Source of the DNA: Acidobacteriaceae bacterium TAA 166
Lineage (GTDB): Bacteria; Acidobacteriota; Terriglobia; Terriglobales; Acidobacteriaceae
Length of the DNA stretch: 64,000 nucleotides
Direction: 5' to 3'
Assembly: GCA_000421065.1 (NCBI GenBank)
Contig: ATWD01000001.1
Span: 4,642,001 to 4,706,000 of the forward strand
Below, one piece after another: positions 39,183 to 46,901 of this stretch. Below the pieces are notes generated by a model. The model was not told the DNA's origin. It ran no database searches and saw only the letters and a list, made by a program, of their open reading frames with translations. Position 1 is the first letter of the stretch, and every line of letters starts with the position of its first letter. Made by a program: the position numbers and the translations under genes.

Positions 39183-39729
39183 GCTTGTTCTCCCTTGGTA
39201 CCTGGGTGTCGAGCTCGGAGGTAAGCCGTCGCCTGCCGGCGTGTTGCTGAGACAGAAGAGGACGACAGGCAGGCGGCAGTGTCAGCGGCGTCAGCGGCAG
39301 CGTATGAGGTTCTTCGAGCTCGAGCGCTGCATCCTGCTGCATACGATGGGCGAGGTCCAGATTCGCAACTTCGCCGGCCATGATGGCACGGGTAATAAGG
39401 ATGGCGTCTACGATTGTCTGTGCTGGGCGATAATCCTGCCAGAGGCAGACAAATCCTGTCATCAGGTCGACGTTGACGTGAGAGATGGGACGGACAAAGT
39501 AACCTTCCAGGGGTAGGGAGGGATAGTAGCGAGGGTAAACGTAGCGAAGCAGGTGCGCCGTTTCGATCTTCCGTTCGTGTATTCCTCCGACCCAAGCCGG
39601 TGACTCTCGCATGTCGACTCGAAACTCATTCTCCGATCGGGTGAGGGAAGCGAACATCATACGGTTTGCATCTGCGAGAGCTTCGAGTAGCTGCCACTCC
39701 ATGTCGATGCGGCGATTACGAAGATTCAT
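39160..39729 (-). CDS. E2-like ubiquitin-conjugating enzyme homologue
   Basis: 189 residues. The UBC-like pattern is clear: VYPRYYPSLPLEGYFV (about 64-79; the YPxxxP segment before strand 3), then HVNV (84-87, matching HPN of eukaryotic E2s with Val for Pro and the Asn kept), then TGFVCLW with candidate catalytic Cys95 eight residues after Asn86, and a following helix (TIVDAILITRAIMAG) like the E2 helix after the active site. After about residue 135 comes a Pro/Leu/Arg-rich tail of some 55 residues, probably flexible. The gene starts 9 bases after the modifier gene and overlaps the phosphoesterase gene. Expected role: accept the modifier from the E1 as a thioester and pass it on. Confidence 0.82.
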   Translation of the reverse strand: MNLRNRRIDMEWQLLEALADANRMMFASLTRSENEFRVDMRESPAWVGGIHERKIETAHLLRYVYPRYYPSLPLEGYFVRPISHVNVDLMTGFVCLWQDYRPAQTIVDAILITRAIMAGEVANLDLAHRMQQDAALELEEPHTLPLTPLTLPPACRPLLSQQHAGRRRLTSELDTQVPRENKRAISNPE

Positions 39730-39738
39730 TCCGGCGCC

Positions 39739-39999
39739 TCACCCGTTCAGTACGATCGTCGACACCCGGAGAATGTCGTTCCCACGGACGCCCTGTTGCG
39801 GAAGTGGAATAGAAAAATCGAGCGACATGCCGTTCCAGATAACCTGAGGCTGCCCCTCGCCCTTCAGGTAGTCCCCACGCTCCCTGAGCTCGAAGAGGAT
39901 CTCATCGAGAGTGGTATCCAGCGTCTCCTGATCGTCAATGTCGACGTTGAATTTCTGTTCTGCTCGAACTGTATCAAAAATAATCTGGTATTTAGGCAT
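39739..39999 (-). CDS. Ubiquitin-like beta-grasp modifier protein
   Basis: 86 residues. Alternating strands (YQIIFDT, KFNVDID), a central amphipathic helix (TLDTTLDEILFELRERG), then strands QVIWNGMSLDFSI and NDILRVSTIVL fit a YukD/ubiquitin beta-grasp order. The protein ends exactly in ...IVLNG, so its C-terminal Gly86 is exposed without processing, as an E1 needs for adenylation. Only one domain and no terminal extension, so no protease is required for maturation, and none is encoded here. It sits between the RING and E2 genes. Family placement is by fold pattern and context. Confidence 0.8.
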   Translation of the reverse strand: MPKYQIIFDTVRAEQKFNVDIDDQETLDTTLDEILFELRERGDYLKGEGQPQVIWNGMSLDFSIPLPQQGVRGNDILRVSTIVLNG

Positions 40000-40062
40000 T
40001 GCGAATTTCCTTTCTATCGGCGTTTCTGTGCGGGGTATCGCCCGCAGTGAATCAGCTTAGAG

Positions 40063-40773
40063 TCAGGGAGACGTTCCGGTGACCGCCTGTGTGCCTATCT
40101 CCGGTGGAAGGTTCGGAATTATCCATCCGCACCGGCTACACTGGCCATTGTTGTCGTCCCAGCACGATCGGCACTGGCCATGCCCACAGTCCGCACAGGC
40201 CCACTGAGCCACACGCCCATCTGCCGCTCGAAGGCAGAGGAAGCATCGCCCATTCTGCACCTGAGTGCCAAAGCATTGTTGCCACCAGGAGATATCGATG
40301 GGAAACAGTGGAATCTGATTTGCTTCGCAAAGACAGCAGCGATCCCTCTCAAACTGCCAACAGTTTTCACAGGCGACCAGATGGCAGCGTGGACAGCAAA
40401 AAGAGAGGAGCCTGCGCAGAGGCATACGGCAGAGCTGACATCTTCTTCCGCGCATGCCTGTGACAAGCGCTGTCATCCCGGTTGGAAGTGCAGCAAGCAA
40501 CGATGCCGTCCAGGCAGTATGGGGCGTGGTCAGGTCCGATCCCACTATCGCAGAGGCAAGGCCGCATAGGCTGGCAACTGCCGCTAGAATCGGCATCAGA
40601 TAAGTCTTTTCGATCTCGAGCATCAGCACTCGAGTGCCCACTAGTACGAGGACCCCGGAAAGAAAGCCACCGGCAAGATCACCCACGAGCCCCCACCGCG
40701 TGGCAACAAGCTGCGCGGCGGCGGCAAGAATGGCAAGGGCCGCGAGCAGAACGGAATTGCGCATCTGCGTCAT
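40063..40773 (-). CDS. Membrane protein with tandem RING-type zinc domains, E3-like
   Basis: 236 residues. Four hydrophobic helices fill residues 5-108. Two zinc modules follow. The first is C112-x2-C115-x11-C127-x3-H131-x3-C135-x2-C138-x7-C146-x2-C149. The second is C177-x2-C180-x15-C196-x-H198-x2-C201-x2-C204-x7-C212-x2-C215, containing CGHGQCRSC, a textbook C3HC4 RING spacing. Extra cysteines (126, 130, 147, 167, 193) are present. The start codon overlaps the E1 stop (ATGA). With E1, E2 and a modifier in the same operon, the natural reading is a membrane-bound E3 ligase that recruits the charged E2. Zinc ribbons alone cannot be excluded. Confidence 0.85.
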   Translation of the reverse strand: MTQMRNSVLLAALAILAAAAQLVATRWGLVGDLAGGFLSGVLVLVGTRVLMLEIEKTYLMPILAAVASLCGLASAIVGSDLTTPHTAWTASLLAALPTGMTALVTGMRGRRCQLCRMPLRRLLSFCCPRCHLVACENCWQFERDRCCLCEANQIPLFPIDISWWQQCFGTQVQNGRCFLCLRAADGRVAQWACADCGHGQCRSCWDDNNGQCSRCGWIIPNLPPEIGTQAVTGTSP

Positions 40774-41660
40774 CAGAAGGTCCCTGTCAGCCGGTCATGT
40801 CGGGGCCCGTGGACGATTAGTTCTCGGCTTCTACAGGAAGGACAGGCTCCCCATCGCCGTACCCAGCCAATGCGCCGGTTGGGTGAAAACTGTCTGCCGC
40901 ACTGCTCGCATTCAGCGTGTGCGCAGATAGGAAATAGCGTATTTGGCGCCTCGATGTGCAGAGGACATTCCGCGCTGCGGGGATGTTGGATCGTTCGGGA
41001 AACCGGTGCTTGATCGAGATCGAGATGCATGGAGAAAGATGAGTCCGCGCTTTTAATGGCAGAGACGGCGAGCTCTACCTGCAGGCCGGCCACGATCGAG
41101 GCCATGGTAGGCGTGCTTATCCATGTATCTTCCGCATCTGTCTCACTCGCCCAGCAGGCATACACCTCTGACTCCCATGTGCTGAGCAGTGCCGCCCGTC
41201 GTCTGCTGCTGAGCAGGCAGGAAAAGCAGGCTGCCGAACGTGTGCCTGGGAACCACGATACTCTGCCCACGCGAGTGCTTGTACCTCCCAGGCCAGCATC
41301 GCAGACCGGCACTCCATACTTCATCGCAAGGGCGGCTATCTCCGTACGTGCCAGGTCTGTGTCGACGCAACTGAAAAGAACGTTCGCCTCCTGAAAGTGC
41401 TTCTGTTCCATGTCGGTGATCTCTACTGCTGCTCCGTCCCAGTGAGTTTGCGGGAACCAATTGCGCAGACGATCGAGGGAACACGAGATCTTGCTTCGAC
41501 CGACAATACCTTCGCGCAGCAGCACAGACTTCGCGATGTTTTTCTCTTCGACTACATCGGCATCGGCCAAAAATACCGACTTGCAGCCCAGGAGTCCGAG
41601 ATTCTTCACGACCTCAGAGCCTAGCGCACCCACACCGGCAACCAGAACTCGATGGAACAT
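40773..41660 (-). CDS. E1-like modifier-activating enzyme (ThiF/MoeB fold)
   Basis: 295 residues from the ATG at 41660, chosen for its upstream GGAG and because the Rossmann fold starts there; an in-frame ATG at 41855 adds 65 residues of no clear character. ATP-binding motif GVGALG (9-14), acidic strand end FLADADVVEEKN (30-41), CVDTDLAR with Arg105, and DAGLGG (121-126) are standard for ThiF-type E1s. C145/C148 (CFSC) pair with a C-terminal zinc ribbon (C251, C254, C273, C276). YACWAS puts Cys169 where Uba4/ThiF-type enzymes have the catalytic Cys. First gene of the operon; it should adenylate the Gly-ended modifier and transfer it to the E2. Confidence 0.88.
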   Translation of the reverse strand: MFHRVLVAGVGALGSEVVKNLGLLGCKSVFLADADVVEEKNIAKSVLLREGIVGRSKISCSLDRLRNWFPQTHWDGAAVEITDMEQKHFQEANVLFSCVDTDLARTEIAALAMKYGVPVCDAGLGGTSTRVGRVSWFPGTRSAACFSCLLSSRRRAALLSTWESEVYACWASETDAEDTWISTPTMASIVAGLQVELAVSAIKSADSSFSMHLDLDQAPVSRTIQHPRSAECPLHIEAPNTLFPICAHAECEQCGRQFSPNRRIGWVRRWGACPSCRSRELIVHGPRHDRLTGTF

Positions 41661-41946
41661 AAGGCACGCTCCAACAGGTGCCTCCAACGATAAAAAGAGG
41701 CCCAAAAACTTTTTTAGTATACAAAGCGTGGAGGCAGAGTGATGGCATCTATCTTCACGGTCCAGACGATGGGATGTGACTGCAGGAAATATTCCAGAGG
41801 AATTGGACCGAAAACGTAGGAATGGACACATCGGCTGTCCCGCAAATAGGGACAATCCACACAGAGTGACGAAGCGTTCGTTGCCTCATAGAGCATAACC
41901 GAAATGGAATGCCTCGCTGTGTTTTGTACGGAGTTCCTGCTTCCGC
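41661..41946. promoter_or_regulatory. Divergent promoter region between the conjugation operon and the FHA/sheath operon
   Basis: On the minus strand TATACT (41716-41721) lies in an A/T-rich stretch about 55 bases before the E1 start and is a good -10; no good -35 is found at normal spacing, so an activator may be needed. The plus-strand promoter for the FHA gene is not clear. Placing both operons on one divergent region would allow joint control. Confidence 0.45.
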
Positions 41947-42897
41947 ATGAGTATCTTTCAAACTCTATATTTCATGTCGCTCGCAGGCGGTATGGCCGGA
42001 CTACTCGCATGGGCTTCGCAGGCGCTGCTGGTCTTGCTGATACCGGCAGGTGCTCCGGCATGGCCGTCGGCAATGATCGCCGCTGCCTTACTGGGCGGCT
42101 TCATCGGCGGTTTCACCGTAGCCTTCGATGAGAAGTGGGCTGGCAATCGTCTGCAGATCCGCTGGATCGCGACGGGAGCTGCAATTGGCATCGGTGCCGG
42201 GATGTTGTCCGGTGCACTGCACCTGCCCCTGCGTTCCGCGCTTCCCGGAGCTCTTGCTCTGGGCACCGTTCTGGGCTGGATGGTGAGTGGCGCTCTGATC
42301 GGAGCAGGGCTTGGAGCTCGCTGGATCTCGGTGAATCGTGCCCGTCTCGCGCATGGAATGGTGGGAGGAATGTGTGGAGGCTTTCTGGGCGGGATCGTCT
42401 TCGGCACGATGAGTCAGTGGCTTCCCGGCATATCCCAGGCATTCGCCTTTGTGCTCACCGGCGCAGGCATCAGTTTTGGCATTGCCTTTGCCCCTATCTT
42501 TCTTCGCGATGGCGTGCTCCGCTTCGTCAACAGCGGCGATCCGCGAGCCATAGGCAAGCTCGGCCGGAAAGAGTGGTCCATTCAAGAGGGAGATAGTTAT
42601 GTGATCGGCAGTCAGAGCGCCGATCTTTCGAAGACGACTTATGGCCGTGAAGTAGATATTTATCTTCCGGATGGCTCAGTTGCTCCCCGGCATGCTCGCA
42701 TCTACAGCAAAGACGGGCGGTTCTATGTAACTCGCCACGCCGATGTGATGTCGGAGGCGGGATTGCGTCGTTTCATCCTGAAGGTGCAGAACCGCTCGAT
42801 CACGTCTTCCTGCGAGCTTCATGATCAGACGCTGATCATTCTGGGCCGCACGACGCTCATGTTTGCCGCAAAGAAGGCAGGAGGAGTGCGCGGATGA
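41947..42897 (+). CDS. Polytopic membrane protein with C-terminal FHA domain
   Basis: 316 residues. Residues 5-195 form about seven Gly/Ala-rich membrane helices (e.g. GMVGGMCGGFLGGIVFG). From about 215 an FHA domain follows: YVIGSQSADL (first conserved Gly), SVAPRHARIYSKDG (the SRxH-like binding loop, here APRH) and a final strand LIILGRTTLMF. FHA domains bind phosphothreonine, so it is a likely target or reader of the PpkA-like kinase at the start of the locus. The gene overlaps the VWA gene by ATGA. Membrane-embedded FHA proteins are not part of the classical T6SS set, where Fha/TagH is soluble. Confidence 0.85.
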   Translation: MSIFQTLYFMSLAGGMAGLLAWASQALLVLLIPAGAPAWPSAMIAAALLGGFIGGFTVAFDEKWAGNRLQIRWIATGAAIGIGAGMLSGALHLPLRSALPGALALGTVLGWMVSGALIGAGLGARWISVNRARLAHGMVGGMCGGFLGGIVFGTMSQWLPGISQAFAFVLTGAGISFGIAFAPIFLRDGVLRFVNSGDPRAIGKLGRKEWSIQEGDSYVIGSQSADLSKTTYGREVDIYLPDGSVAPRHARIYSKDGRFYVTRHADVMSEAGLRRFILKVQNRSITSSCELHDQTLIILGRTTLMFAAKKAGGVRG

Positions 42898-44348
42898 CCA
42901 CGTTCTTCCGGATCGCAGCATTCGTTCTAGCGGTTACAGGATGGCCGCAGCTGCTGGCGCACGGACAAGCCGTCGCCCTCGATTTTCTCACCAAGCCAAC
43001 CCTCGTCGAATGCGAGCCAGAGGGCGGGGAGCCGTGTTTTCGGATGAGATTCGATTTCGTCGATGGAGCGGGCAAGCCCGTCAAGGTGCAGCTTCCATCA
43101 GCGGAGCAGCTGGCATCGCATGTCGAAGTTCAGGTTGATGCGCATGCCGTGAAGCCGTTTTATGCCGAGGCGACTGCCGGCAAGGCAGACGAGACAAGAC
43201 CGCCGCAGACCGCGCTCCTGCTCTTTGACGTGAGCGGCAGCATGCTTAAAGGTGATCTGGACGGACAATCCCGTTTTGATGCCGCCAAGGGCGCAGCGGA
43301 GGAGTATCTGAAAAACTTCTCCGATGGCCAGGACCTCGTGGCCATCGTTCCGTTCGACAGCCATAACGTGGAGAGCACAATCTCCGCCGCTCATTTTGTG
43401 AGCACACGTGCCGCGGCCCAGGCGGAGCTGGACGCTCTGCCCCGTCCTCTCGCTCACAACAACACAGCGCTGTACTCAGCCGTTCGCGCTGCGGTTGCGG
43501 TGCTCCGGAAGCAGCCTCATCCTAGCGGCGAACCGCCGCGCCTCCTCCTGCTGACGGACGGCGCCAACGATGTTCATCCGCAATCCGGAGACGACCAGGG
43601 ACTGCTTGTCGGCTCAGGTGGCCTTGCTGCTGCGGCAGCAGCCGTGCAGCAGTCCGGCGTGGATGTCCTGCCCATAGGGCTCGGAAACAGAGAATCGATC
43701 GATGAGATCGCCATGACCCGGCTGGGAACGCGGCCGCCCCTGATCACCTTCGACGTGAACGATCTCCGCAAGGTCTTTCAACTTGTACCGCTTTCGCAAA
43801 ACGGAAGCCTAAACGTTGCGATTCAGGCTCCAGAGAGCCTTGGATCGCGCACACTGCTCGCGGGGCGGATCGTTCACTTCCGCGCCAAGATTACTCTCCA
43901 GGATGGATCAGCTCAGGTGGAGAATAGGCAGGCTCTCTGGGTCGCACCGCCTGTTGCGACTCCCTCGTTCGAAGGGGAAGCAACAGAGGCGGAGCAGCGC
44001 GCCTTCCTTGCAAATGCACAGATGGACCGAGGCTCACCCCTGCTCTTCCTGCGCCCCTTCTTTGTCTTCGCGGGCTTCGCGGCGCTCTTGGCGATCCTCT
44101 GGTTCGGCCTCCCCCGGTTGTTATGGCCCGAGTGCTACGACAATCGCGTGGCTCGGCCCGTGCGCCCGGAGTATTGGCCCGGTGCTGAACTTCCGGCACG
44201 CAGGGGAGGGCAGCCTGGATTCCGGCAGGCGCCGCCAGGGTTTGAGGCGGCGGCCCGTGGGGCGCGCGTGCCGATGCGAAATCCAGGGGAGCACACGATT
44301 GTTCAGACCGTCACAGAGTTCGATCCAAATAAAACGCGGTTGAGTTAA
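42894..44348 (+). CDS. Exported von Willebrand factor A (VWA) protein with membrane anchor
   Basis: 484 residues: signal peptide (about 1-25), a short beta domain, then a VWA domain (about 105-305) with an intact MIDAS site (DVSGS near 113-117, a Thr in NNTALYSA, and LTDGAND). A beta domain follows, then one membrane helix (about 385-405, FFVFAGFAALLAILWFGL) and a C-terminal tail of about 75 Pro/Arg/Gly-rich residues that would be cytoplasmic. It overlaps the FHA gene and precedes tssB. VWA proteins with a MIDAS bind partner proteins through a metal; here it may form an envelope complex with the membrane FHA protein. Confidence 0.87.
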   Translation: MTTFFRIAAFVLAVTGWPQLLAHGQAVALDFLTKPTLVECEPEGGEPCFRMRFDFVDGAGKPVKVQLPSAEQLASHVEVQVDAHAVKPFYAEATAGKADETRPPQTALLLFDVSGSMLKGDLDGQSRFDAAKGAAEEYLKNFSDGQDLVAIVPFDSHNVESTISAAHFVSTRAAAQAELDALPRPLAHNNTALYSAVRAAVAVLRKQPHPSGEPPRLLLLTDGANDVHPQSGDDQGLLVGSGGLAAAAAAVQQSGVDVLPIGLGNRESIDEIAMTRLGTRPPLITFDVNDLRKVFQLVPLSQNGSLNVAIQAPESLGSRTLLAGRIVHFRAKITLQDGSAQVENRQALWVAPPVATPSFEGEATEAEQRAFLANAQMDRGSPLLFLRPFFVFAGFAALLAILWFGLPRLLWPECYDNRVARPVRPEYWPGAELPARRGGQPGFRQAPPGFEAAARGARVPMRNPGEHTIVQTVTEFDPNKTRLS

Positions 44349-44361
44349 CGGAAGGAGTTCC

Positions 44362-44862
44362 ATGCCGATCATCGAAGTGAAACGTCAGAGTGTCCGACCC
44401 TCAGTTCGCAAGGTCCCCACAAGTACCTGCGCAGTGACGATGCCTATGACCTTAGAGCAGGTGAGCCGAGAGGTTCGAACCGAGAATGAAGAGCCGGAGA
44501 TGGTGGAGTCACTCCAGAATGCATTCGAGAAGTTCAATCCCCAGATGAAATTCAATGGAAGGGCAGGTGCGGAGGAGGCGGAGTTCCAGGCCGATCTGCG
44601 CTTTCGCAGCATTAAAGACTTCGAACCCTCCAACATCATGACTCGCCAGGAGGTGCGTACCGAAGACGGCTCTGTGGCTTATCTGCGAAACGATCTGGCT
44701 GACCTGAAGAACAATATCGATCTGATGTATCGGCTCAAAGACCGCTGGAAGCTTCCGGCGGTACGTCGCGCTTGGAGCAATCCAGAACAGCGCCAGCAGA
44801 TCATTGCAGCACTCGAGCAGTTGCGCGATGAACTCGACAAGGTCGTTGAGGAGAAAAAATAA
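44362..44862 (+). CDS. tssB: Sheath small subunit TssB (VipA-like)
   Basis: 166 residues with GGAAGGAGTTCC before the ATG. The core FQADLRFRSIKDFEPSNIM (about 74-92) is the TssB strand-and-loop motif (LxFxSLxDFxPxxI), and the C-terminus is two charged helices. The N-terminal 45 residues are longer and more basic than in the usual family. Partner of TssC, whose gene follows with a TAATG overlap. Together they form the contractile sheath around the Hcp tube in the cytoplasm. Confidence 0.85.
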   Translation: MPIIEVKRQSVRPSVRKVPTSTCAVTMPMTLEQVSREVRTENEEPEMVESLQNAFEKFNPQMKFNGRAGAEEAEFQADLRFRSIKDFEPSNIMTRQEVRTEDGSVAYLRNDLADLKNNIDLMYRLKDRWKLPAVRRAWSNPEQRQQIIAALEQLRDELDKVVEEKK

Positions 44863-46205
44863 TGGAGACGCTCACGAAGTCAACCAGTCAGATTCTGGGA
44901 GATACCCCCGCACGCGACGTGCTGGTGGAGATTTTTGCCGACCTGCATCCTGGACTGATCGATGAAGATCGCTCCATAACCTCTATCTTCACACCGCAGA
45001 GCGCCCGCGAGTTTCTTGCGCAGCTCACCGACATCACCTCGATGTTGAGTGAGGAAGACAGCTTTGAAGAGACGCTCGCGAAGCTGCAATCGCAGATCAA
45101 TCAAGCGGAGGAGATCCGAGACGATCTGCTGGAGCAGGTCTTCAGGCAGCTACGCCCCATTGAGCGGAGCTATCGTGAGCTGCAGACCTTCTTCGAAAAC
45201 ACAAAAATTTACGACGGCAAGCAGAGGAAGCCGGTCGAGCTGTTTATCTGGAATACCGACCCCCATGAGATCCAAGGCGCGCACAGCATAACGATCGCGG
45301 CGGTGGAGAACTTCTGCAGAAAGCGCAACGACAACTTCAACTTTCGCGATGACATCTGCAATCTCGTGATTCCGGGTTGGATCAGTCAGCCGGTGCGGGA
45401 GCGCCTGGAAAACATCGCGAATCAATGGGGCATTCTACTCATCACCGACATTGACGACGAAAAGTCGTTCCAGAATGTAGAGCGGAACTTTCGGCCCGGA
45501 GGAAAGTACGAATTTCTCAAACGGCCCGAAGATCGCGCTGCGGCTGATGTCGTGGTCATGGGTTATCTCCAGCTGCGTGCGAAACACTGGTTCGAAAAGA
45601 CGATCGAGAATGGAGACGATCTCTACGGTCCGCCATCATTGGCCTTTGCCGGCGCCGTGGCGCGCACCGACGACAGCGCTGGCATGGCGCAGGGACCGGT
45701 GGGCTCGCGCTTCGGACAGGTAACCGGACCTGAGAAGGCAAGGATTGAACCGCTTATCAGCGAGATGGAACACATCAGCATGGAGCGCCAGCTTATCCCC
45801 GTCATTCGCGACGCTGATAACAAACTCTGCTTCTTCGGTTGCAGAACCCTCGCAGACGATCCCTACGGCGTCTATAAGTTCTTCACCTCGTATCGCATCA
45901 TTCGTTACATCGAGCGTTGCTGCCGCCACTATCTTTTGCAGGTGGCCGGCCAGGTACTTACGCGCGAGTTCATGGATGAAGCGATCGAAAAGCCGATCAA
46001 GCGCATGCTCCAGGAGCAGGTTGAAGCAGGTACCTTGATCGACTTCAAATTAGATATCGATCGCGATGCGAACAAGCGGATGCAGGGCATCTGCGACCTG
46101 AGGCTAGAGGTTATGCCGACGGGACCAGGAGAAAGCTTCCGACTCAAGATCGATACGCCAGAGTTTACTCCTGAGGGATCCAGGCAGGAGTCCGTGGGCA
46201 GGTAG
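44862..46205 (+). CDS. tssC: Sheath large subunit TssC (VipB-like), divergent
   Basis: 447 residues, slightly shorter than typical TssC (about 490). Position after tssB and the C-terminal half support the call: FFGCRTLADDPYGVYKFFTS, YIERCCRHYLLQVAG, a helix ending QVEAGTLIDFKLDID and a final strand pair, which is the conserved sheath fold shared by TssC and phage or eCIS sheaths. The TssC motifs around SEFSYWRSF and LPRVLLRLPYG are not recognisable; instead the middle reads VVVMGYLQLRAKHWFEKTIE. It is therefore a clearly divergent branch. Confidence 0.8.
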   Translation: METLTKSTSQILGDTPARDVLVEIFADLHPGLIDEDRSITSIFTPQSAREFLAQLTDITSMLSEEDSFEETLAKLQSQINQAEEIRDDLLEQVFRQLRPIERSYRELQTFFENTKIYDGKQRKPVELFIWNTDPHEIQGAHSITIAAVENFCRKRNDNFNFRDDICNLVIPGWISQPVRERLENIANQWGILLITDIDDEKSFQNVERNFRPGGKYEFLKRPEDRAAADVVVMGYLQLRAKHWFEKTIENGDDLYGPPSLAFAGAVARTDDSAGMAQGPVGSRFGQVTGPEKARIEPLISEMEHISMERQLIPVIRDADNKLCFFGCRTLADDPYGVYKFFTSYRIIRYIERCCRHYLLQVAGQVLTREFMDEAIEKPIKRMLQEQVEAGTLIDFKLDIDRDANKRMQGICDLRLEVMPTGPGESFRLKIDTPEFTPEGSRQESVGR

Positions 46206-46237
46206 CGTGCACAATCTGAGCTCGAAGGAGGCCAGAG

Positions 46238-46801
46238 ATGCGGTTTGACTTTATCTCTCGTGCTCTTCGTCAGTTGTTGCACTGGCCGCCTGAAGTTCAA
46301 CCAAAAACACTAAAACCAAAGGAAGAAGCGAGGGCTGTTCAAATGTCGAATCCATTACGCAGCACGGTCACGGTAGATGGAAACAAGTTTGACGCGCTGG
46401 CCAGCACAGTGCGTTTTGCCACTCTGAAGGATCGCGCGGGAATGCCTGAGATGGGCACACTCTCTACCGCGATCAAAATCTATATCGACTTTCACGACGA
46501 CACGAATGTGCCGTACGGCACGTTGCAGAGGCTCTTTGATCTGGCTCATGTCGTGACCCGCGACAAAATCGTCGACATGAAGATCGAGTACTGGAAGGAT
46601 GACTCGAAGACGGACGCCCTGTGCAGCTACAAGTTCAAAGGTTGGATCAGCCGCTTTGAGACGGGTAATCCCTTGCCGACATCGCCCCCTGACGGGAATT
46701 CGGATCTAACGAGCCACTCAACGGTCAATCATCTGTTGACGCTGGAGCTTGAGCCGGCTATGAATCAACAAAACTTCAAAGACATCACCATGGGCAATTA
46801 A
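46238..46801 (+). CDS. hcp: Hcp (TssD) tube protein with N-terminal extension
   Basis: 187 residues from the ATG at 46238, which follows a very strong ribosome-binding site (AAGGAGGCCAGAG). A second in-frame ATG at 46343 (MSNPLRSTVTVDGNKFDA) would give the usual compact size of about 152. Beta-rich pattern: STVTVDGNKFDALASTVRFA, AIKIYIDFHDD, a helix (TLQRLFDLAHVV), MKIEYWKDD, YKFKGWISRFE and HLLTLELEP, which fits Hcp and looks closest to the short TssD type of Bacteroidetes T6SS. Hcp hexamers stack into the tube that is fired. The 35-residue N-terminal extension, if translated, is unusual. Confidence 0.8.
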   Translation: MRFDFISRALRQLLHWPPEVQPKTLKPKEEARAVQMSNPLRSTVTVDGNKFDALASTVRFATLKDRAGMPEMGTLSTAIKIYIDFHDDTNVPYGTLQRLFDLAHVVTRDKIVDMKIEYWKDDSKTDALCSYKFKGWISRFETGNPLPTSPPDGNSDLTSHSTVNHLLTLELEPAMNQQNFKDITMGN

Positions 46802-46901
46802 ATCCATCGCCGGCAGGGCTCGTCCGCAATGTTTTCTGGCTGTGGGCGAGTCTGCTTGGTCTCAGCAGACCGTACGGCCACTTTTCTCAGGAGTCGCAAC
46901 G

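Noticed and set aside
40773..41660. E1-like gene as thiamine or molybdopterin biosynthesis ThiF/MoeB
   Set aside because: No thiamine or molybdopterin genes are nearby, and the operon supplies a dedicated modifier, E2 and RING protein.
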